Shown one piece after another: positions 40,365-48,158 of a stretch of DNA of 64,000 bases. Source of the DNA: Paenibacillus macerans (lineage in GTDB: Bacteria; Bacillota; Bacilli; Paenibacillales; Paenibacillaceae). Location: NCBI RefSeq assembly GCF_900454495.1, contig NZ_UGSI01000001.1, positions 3,963,501 to 4,027,500 on the forward strand. Direction: 5' to 3'. The notes beneath the pieces were generated by a model. That model had not been told where the DNA came from. It saw only the letters and a program-made list of their open reading frames with translations, and did not search any database. Position numbers and translations under genes: made by a program. Numbering within the stretch: the first letter of the stretch is position 1; the number at the start of each line of letters is the position of its first letter.

Positions 40365-42431
40365 TCAGCCGAGTTCCTTCAGCTTCGCCAAGGCTTTCTC
40401 GGCACGTTTTTGGTAAAAATCGTTCTCTACAGCAGCGGGACGAGCCTTTTTGCTGCGAATTTCTTCCTTATATTGTTTATCCTGCGGCAGTGCCACCACT
40501 TTGGACGATTTCCCTGTAGGTTGACCAATAAACATGCCTGCAAGGTTTCCCTGGGCGTCGATATGCTGCCCGATCCGCTCTTCCAGTGGGGTGGTCAGCT
40601 CCTTCAGGCGTTGTTTGTCCGCCTTGAGTTGCTGACTTTGCGCCCGCTTGTGTTCTTCCAGCGCCTTTTGCGGTGCGCGCGGGGCGATCTGGAGCAACTC
40701 TTGGCTTTCGGCCTCGCAAATTTTGTCACCGGTGATCCGGTCGTACACATACAGCCGGGTAACATCGTTAGCGTCCCATTTGATATTCACGTAATCGTCG
40801 ATATAGGCGTCAAGTTCAGGCGCGCGATATTCGTATCCGAACCGGCGAATACCAACTTGATAGACGCGGACCCTTTCTTCAGCCTGCATCAGCCATGTGG
40901 CGGCGACCGATCTTGGCGGAACCGCTGTGAAGTACCGCTCGGCGTTCTGGAACACTTCCAGCGGCGTATGCCATTGTTCGCCCTGATCCTTCAGGCCCCG
41001 GTGCTGCCGGGTGTGATATTCCTCGTCGCGCCATTTACGCCAGAGGGTGCAAAGTTCATCCATCGTGATCAGTTCGCCGCGCTCCAGCATTCCCGGAATG
41101 TCCTTCTTGATCTTGCTGGATGTGCGCGATCCGGTCAGGGTGCCGGTGTAACTAAGCAGCCACTTCTCGAACCGGTTGACCAGTGTCAGGAAGAAACGCT
41201 CGATAGCCGCCTTGCCCCAAGGTTGATAGGGCAAGGAACGAAAATCGTCCTGGATACCGATGCTGCGGTAGAAGCCGATGGCTTCACTGTCTAGGCTAAT
41301 CCGCTCGGTCCGCTTGCGGCCTGTCAGGGTCTCGGCAGTGAAATCCTTGCCGTTGTCGATCTTGATCCATTGCGGAACGCCGCCGACTTCGTTATAAATC
41401 ATGTTGAGCAAGGACTGCTTAATGGCCTGGGCGCTCGGCGTGTGACAAATGATATCGCCGACGATGCAGCGGCTTCGCGTGTCAATCCAGGCGACCAGGA
41501 TCGGCTTAATCGCGGTTTTCTTGCCGTTAGGGTGCGTATACTCGACCCAAACGTCAAACGTGTGACCATCGCCTTGCACCAAGCCCATAACAGGCACGGA
41601 TTGCATATCTTGCAGCGCCTTGCGCAGCTTTTTATTCCGATACATTCGTTCGCCTTTTTCGGCCAGGAAATGCGCGTTTTTATAGCGTTTGACTTCCATC
41701 AAATAACCGATGTAACGCGCTACCGTTGGGTAACTAGGATAGTCCCACCCATTGGCCGAGGCTACTTGCTTCAGCTTGGTGTATAGCATGTCAATTGTGC
41801 CCTGGTTCTCCGCAAAGCGTTTGTCAAACCATAGGTTTTCGATCCAGGCTTTCATCGCATCGGAGAGCGACGGAAACGTGAAAGTCTCCTTCGGCTTTCG
41901 GCATAGCGCCAGGACCTTTAAATAATCGTAGTTTTTGCCGTCCTGCTTCCCGAGTTTGAGCGCCCAAGCGCTTGCTTCAAGGTAAGCTTGTGAATACCGG
42001 TAAAGCGTGCGCTGGCTCATGCCGAGCTTGGCGGCAAATTCTTCGGAAAACCCCGTCCGGTCGCGGTCGGCATAGTTCAAAAATTCCTGGATGTTCTTTG
42101 CCAGCTCGACCGCTTCATAGTACCTTTTGCCAAATTTCTTGATATAGCCATCCAGATCGGCGTCGATGTACCATGGCACATCTTCCGAGCTAGTTCGTTC
42201 CTTGATCACAACGTCCTCTCCCTCGATGCTTTGCCTTTCCTTGCAGGTTCTACGCGCCTTTTTCGAGAGAGAGGATAGCGAGATAAGGACTCGAGGCTTT
42301 CCACCGCTTGGAGTCTGTTCGTATTTTGTCTTGAAGGCATCGGGGTTACGTTGAATTTTCTTCTTTATAGCTTCGTAACTTGCACCCTCAAGCCCGGCGG
42401 CTTCTTCCAACGTGATGAAGGTTTCGGCCAA
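40365..42431 (-). CDS. MuA-like DDE transposase
   Basis: 688 residues from a TTG 7 bases after AGGAGG; the ATG at 42464 would lie upstream of that site. N-terminal DNA-binding helices (LAETFITLEEAAGLEGASYEAIKKKIQRNPD), end-binding domain, then the integrase core: VQGDGHTFDVWVEY (first Asp, about residue 286), IKIDNGKDFTAET (second Asp, about 359) and WGKAAIERFF (Glu, about 411), followed by the Mu C-terminal barrel (YRAPELDAYIDDYVNIKWDANDVTRLYVYD) and a basic tail that contacts MuB. All three catalytic residues are intact, so the element should be mobile. It cuts and joins the TG...CA ends and replicates by transposition. Confidence 0.95.
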   Translation of the reverse strand: MAETFITLEEAAGLEGASYEAIKKKIQRNPDAFKTKYEQTPSGGKPRVLISLSSLSKKARRTCKERQSIEGEDVVIKERTSSEDVPWYIDADLDGYIKKFGKRYYEAVELAKNIQEFLNYADRDRTGFSEEFAAKLGMSQRTLYRYSQAYLEASAWALKLGKQDGKNYDYLKVLALCRKPKETFTFPSLSDAMKAWIENLWFDKRFAENQGTIDMLYTKLKQVASANGWDYPSYPTVARYIGYLMEVKRYKNAHFLAEKGERMYRNKKLRKALQDMQSVPVMGLVQGDGHTFDVWVEYTHPNGKKTAIKPILVAWIDTRSRCIVGDIICHTPSAQAIKQSLLNMIYNEVGGVPQWIKIDNGKDFTAETLTGRKRTERISLDSEAIGFYRSIGIQDDFRSLPYQPWGKAAIERFFLTLVNRFEKWLLSYTGTLTGSRTSSKIKKDIPGMLERGELITMDELCTLWRKWRDEEYHTRQHRGLKDQGEQWHTPLEVFQNAERYFTAVPPRSVAATWLMQAEERVRVYQVGIRRFGYEYRAPELDAYIDDYVNIKWDANDVTRLYVYDRITGDKICEAESQELLQIAPRAPQKALEEHKRAQSQQLKADKQRLKELTTPLEERIGQHIDAQGNLAGMFIGQPTGKSSKVVALPQDKQYKEEIRSKKARPAAVENDFYQKRAEKALAKLKELG

Positions 42432-42478
42432 ATCTCTCCCTCCTTTCCAGAATTGAGCGCACATGCTAGAATGGAGGG

Positions 42479-42498
42479 GAATAGTTTTCTAACTATTC
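42479..42498. repeat. 8-bp hairpin ahead of the transposase gene
   Basis: GAATAGTT TTCT AACTATTC, about 50 bases upstream of the transposase TTG. No T-run follows on either strand, so it is more likely an operator or an RNA control hairpin than a terminator. The 105-base gap has only a weak 36-codon frame. Confidence 0.5.
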
Positions 42499-42603
42499 AA
42501 GGTACGGGGGGAGCGTCCAACTTTGAGCGGTGGGAGCGCCCCTTTTCCATGTCCGCAAACCTCGTTTTGTCTTCCTCTCCTTACTGATGTGCTCGTCATC
42601 GTG

Positions 42604-42948
42604 TCAAACCTCCTGTTGCTCTTCCTCCAGCGACTTCCGCGCCTCTTCGGCCATCCGTTCCGCTTTCGCCTTCTGCTCCAGCAAGAACGCCTCCACTTCA
42701 TTCAGGTAATTCATTTTGCTATTGGCGTAAGCCAGGAATTCCTTGATGTCGATTTCGAGCTGTGTCCGTTGTTGCTGGATGTTGCCGAGCTGCTCTTCAT
42801 TCGCTTTGATAATTGTTTCAATGAAGATGCCAGTCGAATGACGTGTGAAGCGGTCAATGCCGTTCACCATCTCGCCGATCTGTTGAAATCCATTCTTATA
42901 GGCGCTCAACATTTCAGCATTCTCGACGAATTTCACTTTATTCGTCAA
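42604..42948 (-). CDS. Coiled-coil early phage protein
   Basis: 114 residues from TTG (AAGGAG at spacing 9). Almost entirely helical: AYKNGFQQIGEMVNGIDRFTRHSTGIFIETIIKANEEQLGNIQQQRTQLEIDIKEFLAYANSKM and an acidic/basic end AKAERMAEEARKSLEEEQQEV. No family recognised. Lies between the Ner-like regulator and the transposase. Confidence 0.65.
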   Translation of the reverse strand: MTNKVKFVENAEMLSAYKNGFQQIGEMVNGIDRFTRHSTGIFIETIIKANEEQLGNIQQQRTQLEIDIKEFLAYANSKMNYLNEVEAFLLEQKAKAERMAEEARKSLEEEQQEV

Positions 42949-42961
42949 AGCTTTTCACTCC

Positions 42962-43177
42962 TTATGCGATGTGCTGACGGACAATTTCGGGGTCAATATC
43001 CAACACTGCAAGGATTCGAGGAAGGTATTTTTTGCCCGGTCGCTCACCGTGAAGAATATAGTTCAAATAGACCTTGGTTGTTCCGACCTCTTGCGCAAGT
43101 TGCAACTGAGTCATTCCTTTATCCAGCAGTCGTTTTCTGATAATCACCCCGAGTGGAGTCAGCTTCCTTTTTTCCAA
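42962..43177 (-). CDS. Ner/Cro-like helix-turn-helix regulator
   Basis: 71 residues from TTG 9 bases after AAGGAG. XRE-type helix-turn-helix: LGVIIRKRLLDKGMTQLQLAQEVGTTKVYLNYILHGERPGKKYLPRILAVLDID. First gene of the early operon, divergent from the repressor, which is the place of Ner in Mu. Expected to turn down the repressor and tune early transcription after infection. Confidence 0.85.
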   Translation of the reverse strand: MEKRKLTPLGVIIRKRLLDKGMTQLQLAQEVGTTKVYLNYILHGERPGKKYLPRILAVLDIDPEIVRQHIA

Positions 43178-43399
43178 CTGCTATCACTCCTTCCATGCTG
43201 CATTGTCGTGATGTGATGACGCCTCCTACTATTACCTGGTTTGCGCCCCCCCTTTCCAGGGCAGAATAAATCTATGTCAAGCAACAAGCTGTTTGCTTGC
43301 TGCGTAAACAATCAGTGATATTCGGTTTTCAAAGAGCAGTAAGCGCCGAACATACTTGCGCTGTTTGGGAATCGTGATGTCTGCTATAATTTCTTAGAT

Positions 43400-43475
43400 G
43401 ATTAATTTGTTAATCTAACTTAATTATAGTTGCGATATCGAAACAAGTCAACCTTTTTCGATTCGTTTTCGCAAC
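43400..43475. promoter_or_regulatory. Early promoter and repressor operators
   Basis: Leftward promoter: TTGACT (43451-43446), 17-base spacer, TATAAT (43428-43423). The spacer holds GTTGCGATATCGAAAC (43429-43444), and an inverted copy of the GTTGCGA half-site lies at 43469-43475 with the variable part between. A separate dyad GATTAATTTGTTAATC (43400-43415) lies just downstream of the start point. Repressor binding in the spacer would shut off the transposase operon. The leader from here to the Ner-like gene is about 235 bases with no gene; nothing else is recognised in it. Confidence 0.82.
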
Positions 43476-43508
43476 TGACTAAGTAATTTTATATGGGAGA
43501 GGTTCGAT

Positions 43509-43928
43509 ATGGAAACAATCGGTCAAAGACTGCGTTTTTTGCGAAATAAACACAATTTAACCCAAGAAAAGGTCGCGGAGATGATCGGTAAAAAGAAAGG
43601 GAATATAAGCAATTATGAGAGTGATAGCTACGAGCCTTCCGCACAAACAATAATTGCTATCTGCCGACTCTTTAACGTTTCTTCGGACTGGTTTTTAACA
43701 GGAGAAGAAAGTGTTTCGAAATCAGAACAAACCTCTGGATTCGATATCGAAACATCCGATGTCGATTATCAGCTAATCAATAAAATTCAGCAACTATCCG
43801 AAAAAGAGAAACTGAAAGTCGAAGGGTATATTGACGCTATTCTCGGAGGAAGCCCCCAACACCAAAGAGTGGGGATGTCATCCAAATTGATGAATGGAGA
43901 AGAAGCCGCCGCTAAGGATGTGGGCTAA
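43509..43928 (+). CDS. Phage repressor (XRE-type)
   Basis: 139 residues. N-terminal helix-turn-helix IGQRLRFLRNKHNLTQEKVAEMIGKKKGNISNYESDSYEPSAQTIIAICRLFNVSSDWFLTG, then an acidic linker and a C-terminal helix VDYQLINKIQQLSEKEKLKVEGYIDAIL for oligomerisation. No LexA-type Ser/Lys protease domain, so induction is probably not by RecA-driven self-cleavage. Start ATG with GGGAGAG at spacing 7. Divergent from the early operon, as the c repressor is in Mu. Confidence 0.88.
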   Translation: METIGQRLRFLRNKHNLTQEKVAEMIGKKKGNISNYESDSYEPSAQTIIAICRLFNVSSDWFLTGEESVSKSEQTSGFDIETSDVDYQLINKIQQLSEKEKLKVEGYIDAILGGSPQHQRVGMSSKLMNGEEAAAKDVG

Positions 43929-43944
43929 TTTTTTCGCCTGTTTT

Positions 43945-43968
43945 GATTAACTTGTTAATCTTTTTTTT
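43945..43968 (+). promoter_or_regulatory. Second GATTAA-CTTG-TTAATC dyad, after the repressor gene
   Basis: GATTAACTTGTTAATC differs in one base from the dyad at 43400-43415. A run of eight T follows, and CTTG is a stable tetraloop, so it can be a terminator for the repressor transcript; the match with the upstream dyad suggests it is also an operator, possibly acting on the next gene. Confidence 0.6.
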
Positions 43969-44069
43969 AGTCGCAAAGACCCTGTTTTTGTAGTAAAATA
44001 GTTCCAGTTACATAGCAAAATTGGCATCAAAGAAGTATAGTAAATCGTCAATGCGAGGGAGGTGTTTTT

Positions 44070-44435
44070 TTGAAAGGTGAAGTTCAAGTTAGACGCGGCG
44101 TGACACAAGCTAAGTTTAACGATACTGCTTCAAATTGGTTGTATGGTGAAATATTCGTAATATCTGTCGCCATCATCATTTTCACCGGATCGTGGGTTTT
44201 GTTCGGAATCTCCTTGATCGGAATGATTGTCTTGACTGTAATTCGACGACTCGCGGTCGTTCTTATGGTTCTACTCTCACTGTTTTGGGCAATTATCGGT
44301 GGTGTTATAGGCTTGCATCTAGGAGGAATTGCCGCTGCGATTGTCATTGGAGTAATCGCGCTGCTTGTTACTGGGGGGTTACATATAAGGGCACTCGAAT
44401 GGATAGATGACATGGACAAAAAAAAGGGCGTATAA
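44070..44435 (+). CDS. Small membrane protein behind the repressor
   Basis: 121 residues from TTG after GGAGGTG. Three to four hydrophobic segments (GEIFVISVAIIIFTGSWVLFG; ISLIGMIVLTVIR region; VLMVLLSLFWAIIGGVIGLHLGG; IAAAIVIGVIALLVTGG) and a charged end DDMDKKKGV. Lies downstream of the repressor in its direction, so likely expressed in the lysogen. In many temperate phages that place holds superinfection-exclusion proteins; that role is only inferred. Confidence 0.7.
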   Translation: MKGEVQVRRGVTQAKFNDTASNWLYGEIFVISVAIIIFTGSWVLFGISLIGMIVLTVIRRLAVVLMVLLSLFWAIIGGVIGLHLGGIAAAIVIGVIALLVTGGLHIRALEWIDDMDKKKGV

Positions 44436-44448
44436 CAACGCCTTTTTT
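44420..44448 (+). terminator. Terminator overlapping the end of the membrane-protein gene
   Basis: AAAAAGGGCGT / AACGCCTTTTTT with a one-base bulge and a short loop containing the stop codon, then AAC. It works in both directions by sequence. Confidence 0.7.
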
Positions 44449-44529
44449 AACTTCTTTTTTCAGGATAATTTGTTAGTTTTTTTGTGCAGAATTGTGTCCC
44501 ATTGCTCAAGGCTGATTTTAGGCGGTGAA

Positions 44530-44844
44530 AAACGCCGAAAACCCGCGTCATTACTGCAATGGGACCAATTCTTCAACATTCGGCGTTTTGTCCCATTCAT
44601 TTCTGCAACTTTTCCAGTGGATCGGAGACAAAACGTTACTAAACGCCTTGAATGTTGTAACGCCAAAAACCCTTTGACATAGCGGTTTTTTAAGTTTTTA
44701 CATATCGTAAGAACGACTTTTAACCCTTGATAACGCAACGTTCTAACGCGGCGGCGTTTTTGATCTAGCAATTCTGTTCGATCAACTCTCGACGAAATCA
44801 CGAAACGCCCGAATCCCATTATGCAGCAAGGGTTTCTGGCGTTT
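44530..44844. repeat. Cluster of AAACGCC / GGCGTTT words near the phage left end
   Basis: The 575 bases between the membrane-protein gene and the phage end hold no supported gene. They carry AAACGCC at 44530, 44641 and 44803, GGCGTTT at 44582, 44753 and 44838, and TAACGCC at 44658: seven sites in 315 bases in both orientations. No such cluster is seen at the other phage end. Likely binding sites for transposase, repressor or a host factor, in the role of the Mu enhancer or inner end sites. Confidence 0.7.
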
Positions 44845-44985
44845 TTGTGGCAAATCCGTTTTTTTTATTTTCCGTGTTCGATGTTCTCAAGATAGTTGTC
44901 ACGCTCATTCGTTCTTCATCCCACCTAAACCCGCATAGAATCAGGATTTCCCGCCATTTCCCACGCCTTTTTTGGATATCTCATG

Positions 44986-45011
44986 TTTGTCATTTATTCT
45001 GATAACGTACA
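44986..45011 (-). repeat. Prophage terminal inverted repeat, transposase end
   Basis: Read on the minus strand it begins TGTACGTTATCAGAATAAA and has TGACAAA at positions 20-26, the same place as in the other end. It stops with CA on the plus strand immediately before the ATAGG duplication. Confidence 0.85.
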
Positions 45012-45016
45012 ATAGG
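45012..45016. repeat. Right copy of the 5-bp target-site duplication (ATAGG)
   Basis: ATAGG, one base before the SulP ATG. Removing the prophage and one copy gives an uninterrupted host leader GAAGGGTTATAGGG-ATG. Confidence 0.88.
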
Positions 45017-45017
45017 G

Positions 45018-46826
45018 ATGAAGTGGACAGGACGTTTTAAAAATTACGGGATGGCGGCTTTGCGCAAAGATTTGATCTCGGGGTGCATCGTCGGCATTGT
45101 GGCGATCCCGCTGGGCATGGCGTTTGCGATCGCTTCGGGGGTGAAGCCGGAATACGGCCTTTACACCACGATTGTGGCGGGGATTCTAATCTCCCTGCTT
45201 GGGGGCTCCCGGTTTCAAATCGGCGGACCGACGGGAGCGTTTATCCCGATTTTGCTGGCGATCGTCATGCAATACGGTTACGAAAACCTGCTGATCGCCG
45301 GCTTTCTCGCCGGGGTTTTTCTCGTGTTGATGGGGCTGCTGCGGCTCGGAGCGCTGATCAAATTTATTCCGCGGCCGGTGACGATCGGGTTTACGGCCGG
45401 CATCGCGGTGACGATTTTTAGCGGCCAAATCGGGAATTTCCTTGGTCTTCGCGGGGTAGAGCGGCATGAATATTTCTATGAAAATATGAAAGAGATCGTC
45501 CTGCGGCTGCCTAGCTTAAATATTTACAGCGTGCTGACGGCCGGCATCTGCCTCGCCGCCCTGCTGCTTACGCCCAAGTATTTGCCGAAAGTGCCGGGTT
45601 CGCTGGTCGGCATCATCATATCCACGCTGGCGGCGGCCTGGCTGTTCCCCGGCAAGGTGACGACGATCGGCTCCGCCTACGGTCCCATTCCCGGCGGCTT
45701 GCCGGGCTTTCACCCGATATCGCTCGCCTGGGACAGCGTCCGGCCGATGCTGCAGCCGGCCTTGATCATCGCCCTGCTCGGCAGCATCGAATCGCTGCTC
45801 TCGGCCGTGGTCGCCGACGGCATGACCGGCACCCGCCACAACAGCAATCGCGAGCTGATCGGGCAGGGCATCGCCAACATCGCCGCGCCGCTGTTCGGCG
45901 GCATACCGGCAACGGGGGCGATCGCGCGCACGGCGACGAACATCAAAAACGGGGCGGTTTCCCCTTTTTCCGGGGTCATTCACGGCGTGGTCGTCCTGCT
46001 GATCGTCGCCTTGTTCGCCCCTTACGCCTCCAACATTCCGCTCGCCAGCATGGCGCCGATCCTGATGCTGGTGGCGTGGAATATGAGCGAGCGCAAAGCT
46101 TTTGCCCATATGCTCAAAACGCGGACGGGAGACTCCCTCGTCCTGCTCGTCACCTTCTTGCTGACGGTGTTCACGACGCTGACGACGGCCGTCGAGGTCG
46201 GCCTGATCCTCGCGGTCGTGCTGTTCGTCAAAAGAATGAGCGAGCTATTGACCGTGGACAAAGTGCTGCCCGATCCTTCCTCCGCCAACGCAAAGGTCAA
46301 AGCGCATGTGGTAACGGAGGATCACGACTGCCCGCAGGTGTCCATATTTACCGTGGACGGGCCGCTGTTTTTTGGCGCATCGCAGGCGTTTGACCGGTTC
46401 GCTTCGCAAATCGAGGACGGTCTGCAGCGGGTTGTGCTGATTCGGATGAGCAAGGTTCCGTTTATGGATACGACCGGCGAAGCCAACTTCGCGAGCCTGG
46501 TCAAGCGGCTGCGCGGCGCGGAAATCACGGTGCTCGTCTCCGGCCTGCGTTCTCAGCCGCGCAAGCTGCTGGCCAAAACCGGATGCTTGTATAGGATGGG
46601 GGAAGAGCACTTTTTTGAAAATACCGGAGATGCACTGAATTACGCGCTAGGCCTAATCAATAACGAAAAATGCCGCGGTTGCAAACACTTCGCTTTCCGG
46701 GAATGCGCCGGGCTGTGCGGAACGGCGGAAGGCGCCGGGTCCCAGGCCACGCCGCCGGCGGCTGCGCGGCACGTGCTTCCGGAACGGCCGGGAGCGCTTG
46801 TTCGGGAAGGCAAGGCTACGGTTTAG
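45018..46826 (+). CDS. SulP-family inorganic anion transporter
   Basis: 602 residues, SulP/SLC26 layout: N-terminal MKWTGRFKNYGMAALRKDLISG, the signature IPLGMAFAIASGVKPEYGLYTTIVAGILISLLGGSRFQIGGPTGAFIPIL, about 12-14 membrane segments, and a C-terminal STAS domain (about 430-545, with VPFMDTTGEANFASLV). Moves sulfate, bicarbonate or a related anion across the cell membrane; substrate unknown. The Cys-containing tail CRGCKHFAFRECAGLC is notable. The prophage ends one base plus the duplication before the ATG, so the ancestral ribosome site (AGAAGGG, now at 7460-7465) is 37.5 kb away and expression is probably lost or much reduced. Confidence 0.93.
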   Translation: MKWTGRFKNYGMAALRKDLISGCIVGIVAIPLGMAFAIASGVKPEYGLYTTIVAGILISLLGGSRFQIGGPTGAFIPILLAIVMQYGYENLLIAGFLAGVFLVLMGLLRLGALIKFIPRPVTIGFTAGIAVTIFSGQIGNFLGLRGVERHEYFYENMKEIVLRLPSLNIYSVLTAGICLAALLLTPKYLPKVPGSLVGIIISTLAAAWLFPGKVTTIGSAYGPIPGGLPGFHPISLAWDSVRPMLQPALIIALLGSIESLLSAVVADGMTGTRHNSNRELIGQGIANIAAPLFGGIPATGAIARTATNIKNGAVSPFSGVIHGVVVLLIVALFAPYASNIPLASMAPILMLVAWNMSERKAFAHMLKTRTGDSLVLLVTFLLTVFTTLTTAVEVGLILAVVLFVKRMSELLTVDKVLPDPSSANAKVKAHVVTEDHDCPQVSIFTVDGPLFFGASQAFDRFASQIEDGLQRVVLIRMSKVPFMDTTGEANFASLVKRLRGAEITVLVSGLRSQPRKLLAKTGCLYRMGEEHFFENTGDALNYALGLINNEKCRGCKHFAFRECAGLCGTAEGAGSQATPPAAARHVLPERPGALVREGKATV

Positions 46827-46860
46827 GCGGACTATTTGTCCGCTCCGCGCCGGAAATACT

Positions 46861-47257
46861 AGCGCGTAAGCACGGCTTCGTCCAGCTTCTTGCCGTCGGC
46901 GTCATAAGTTTTGTAGCTCAGCGAACGCTCGCTGACGATGATTCCGGCGAACATCCGTTTATTATTTTGAAAATGAACCGCATGAACTCGTTAAGTTTGG
47001 GACCGGCGGTGTTGGCCACGACATACACGGTCCCTTCCCCTGCGGGGACGTTTTTTCCGCTCCGCAATTCCTCGAACACCTTGATCCAAACCTCCGCTTT
47101 CGTACTGGTTGCCTCCACAGGCCGGGCCGGGCGGTGCATCGCCACGATTGCCCATGGCTTATCGTTCTTTTGCAAACCGATCGTTGCCTCCGCCAACAGT
47201 AAACCCTACGATAAACAGTCCGCGCCACATCTCCACACCTCGCATGCAAATGACTCC
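46861..47257 (-). pseudogene. Frameshifted secreted-protein gene
   Basis: Three consecutive reading frames join into one plausible protein: a start MRGVEMWRGLFIVGFTV with a GGAAGGAG ribosome site and a signal-like helix; a middle LQKNDKPWAIVAMHRPARPVEA...VWIKVFEELRSGKNVPAGEGTVYVVAN; and an end MFAGIIVSERSLSYKTYDADGKKLDEAVLTR before a stop. Shifts fall near 47190 and 46952. Each part is too short alone. No family recognised. Either a decayed gene or two sequencing errors; it lies convergent to SulP. Confidence 0.5.
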
Positions 47258-47441
47258 TTCCGATTCCCCTAAAGATAAAGCCACCTTCGCCGCTGTCAAA
47301 AATGCAATTCCCTAATTTTCACATTTATTAACGCTGTGTAAAAACATTCAGTTGATTTTCAGGTTTCCTTAAGTCAATTATCAGCCACTGCTGGTAGGAT
47401 AAGTCAAGTAACAAGCGTCACATGAAAACGAGGTGCAGTTT

Positions 47442-48155
47442 ATGAAGCAAAAGCTGAAATTCCGCCACGAACTAAAATTCATGGTCAACCGCCACCAATA
47501 TTTTGTGATTCGCCAAAGGTTAAGGGGTTTGGCGCAGCATGACGAGCATGCGGGCAGAAGCGGCGAATACCATATCCGCAGCCTTTATTTTGACGATATC
47601 GACAATTCGGCGCTTCACGAGAAATTGGGCGGCGTCCATGGCCGGCGCAAATACCGGATCCGCATCTACAATGGCCGGGACAACCTGATCCATTTCGAGA
47701 AAAAAATCAAGCAAGGCGACTTCATCGCCAAGGTGAAGGAGCCTTTAACCCGGGAGATGTACGACGAGGTCATGGCGGGCCGGATCGAGACGCTGCGCAA
47801 CCCTGATAAACCGCTGTTGATGGAGCTGTATCATGAGATGAAGGATCGTCTCCTCGCCCCCAAGGTCATCGTCGATTACGTGCGCGAGCCGTTCGTCTGC
47901 CGTAACGGCAACGTGCGGATCACGTTTGACAAGGAGCTTAGGACAGGCCTGAGCGCCCTTGATATTTTTGACGCGGACCTGCGGGCCGTACCGGCGATCG
48001 ACGACAACTTGATCATCCTCGAGGTGAAATACGACGGATACATCCCGGAATACCTCCGGGCGGCCCTGCAGCTGGAAGGGCTGCGTCAGCAATCGGCGTC
48101 CAAATACGTCATTTGCCGCAAATATTCGAAAACCAACGCATGGGAGGATTATTGA
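47442..48155 (+). CDS. VTC-domain protein (polyphosphate polymerase type)
   Basis: 237 residues from the ATG 6 bases after GAGGTG. VTC domain landmarks: KFRHELKFMVNRHQYFVIRQRL, RSLYFDDIDNSALHEKLGGVHGRRKYRIRIYNG with basic residues of the triphosphate tunnel, FEKKIKQGDFIAKVK, VIVDYVREPFVCRNGNVRITFD and ILEVKYDGYIPEYLR. Eukaryotic VTC makes polyphosphate from ATP; bacterial copies are usually found with DUF4956 and CotH genes, as here, and may act in cell-surface or spore-related processes. First gene of a three-gene operon. Confidence 0.9.
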   Translation: MKQKLKFRHELKFMVNRHQYFVIRQRLRGLAQHDEHAGRSGEYHIRSLYFDDIDNSALHEKLGGVHGRRKYRIRIYNGRDNLIHFEKKIKQGDFIAKVKEPLTREMYDEVMAGRIETLRNPDKPLLMELYHEMKDRLLAPKVIVDYVREPFVCRNGNVRITFDKELRTGLSALDIFDADLRAVPAIDDNLIILEVKYDGYIPEYLRAALQLEGLRQQSASKYVICRKYSKTNAWEDY

Positions 48156-48158
48156 TTT

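Larger units (their letters stand above)
7473..45011 (-). mobile_element. Complete Mu-like transposable myoprophage, 37.5 kb
   Basis: Bounded by 5'-TG and CA-3', flanked by a 5-bp direct repeat ATAGG, with imperfect terminal inverted repeats (16 of 26 positions, including TGTA at positions 1-4 and TGACAAA at positions 20-26 in both). Transcription is mainly right to left, so the genetic left end (repressor, transposase) is at the right of the window. Content in order: repressor, Ner-like regulator, MuA, MuB, early/middle genes, endolysin, Mor, holin, gp27-like protein, antiterminator, terminase, portal, head, contractile tail, fibres, accessory genes. No essential module is visibly broken. 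Size and gene order match Mu relatives; the tail resembles the PBSX (Xkd) cassette. Confidence 0.95.

Noticed and set aside
42489..42701. 70-codon frame upstream of the transposase
   Set aside because: Mostly the shadow of the coiled-coil gene; the short remainder has no homology or conserved pattern.
44460..44819. 119-codon minus-strand frame at the phage left end
   Set aside because: No ribosome site, odd composition, and it runs through the AAACGCC array; it reads as non-coding control DNA.
7501..44893. 10-bp direct repeat TTCTCAAGAT at 7501-7510 and 44884-44893 as possible phage attachment sites
   Set aside because: Both copies lie inside the ends fixed by TG...CA, the ATAGG duplication and the matched inverted repeats; a 10-mer shared by two regions of this size is not rare by chance.
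7473..45011. CRISPR arrays or tRNA genes in or beside the prophage
   Set aside because: No regularly spaced repeats and no cloverleaf seen; insertion is by transposition, so no tRNA attachment site is expected.
44987..45013. TTGTCA and TACAAT as an outward promoter for SulP
   Set aside because: The spacer is only 15 bases and the -10 box would be 4 bases from the ATG with no ribosome site, so a working promoter is unlikely.
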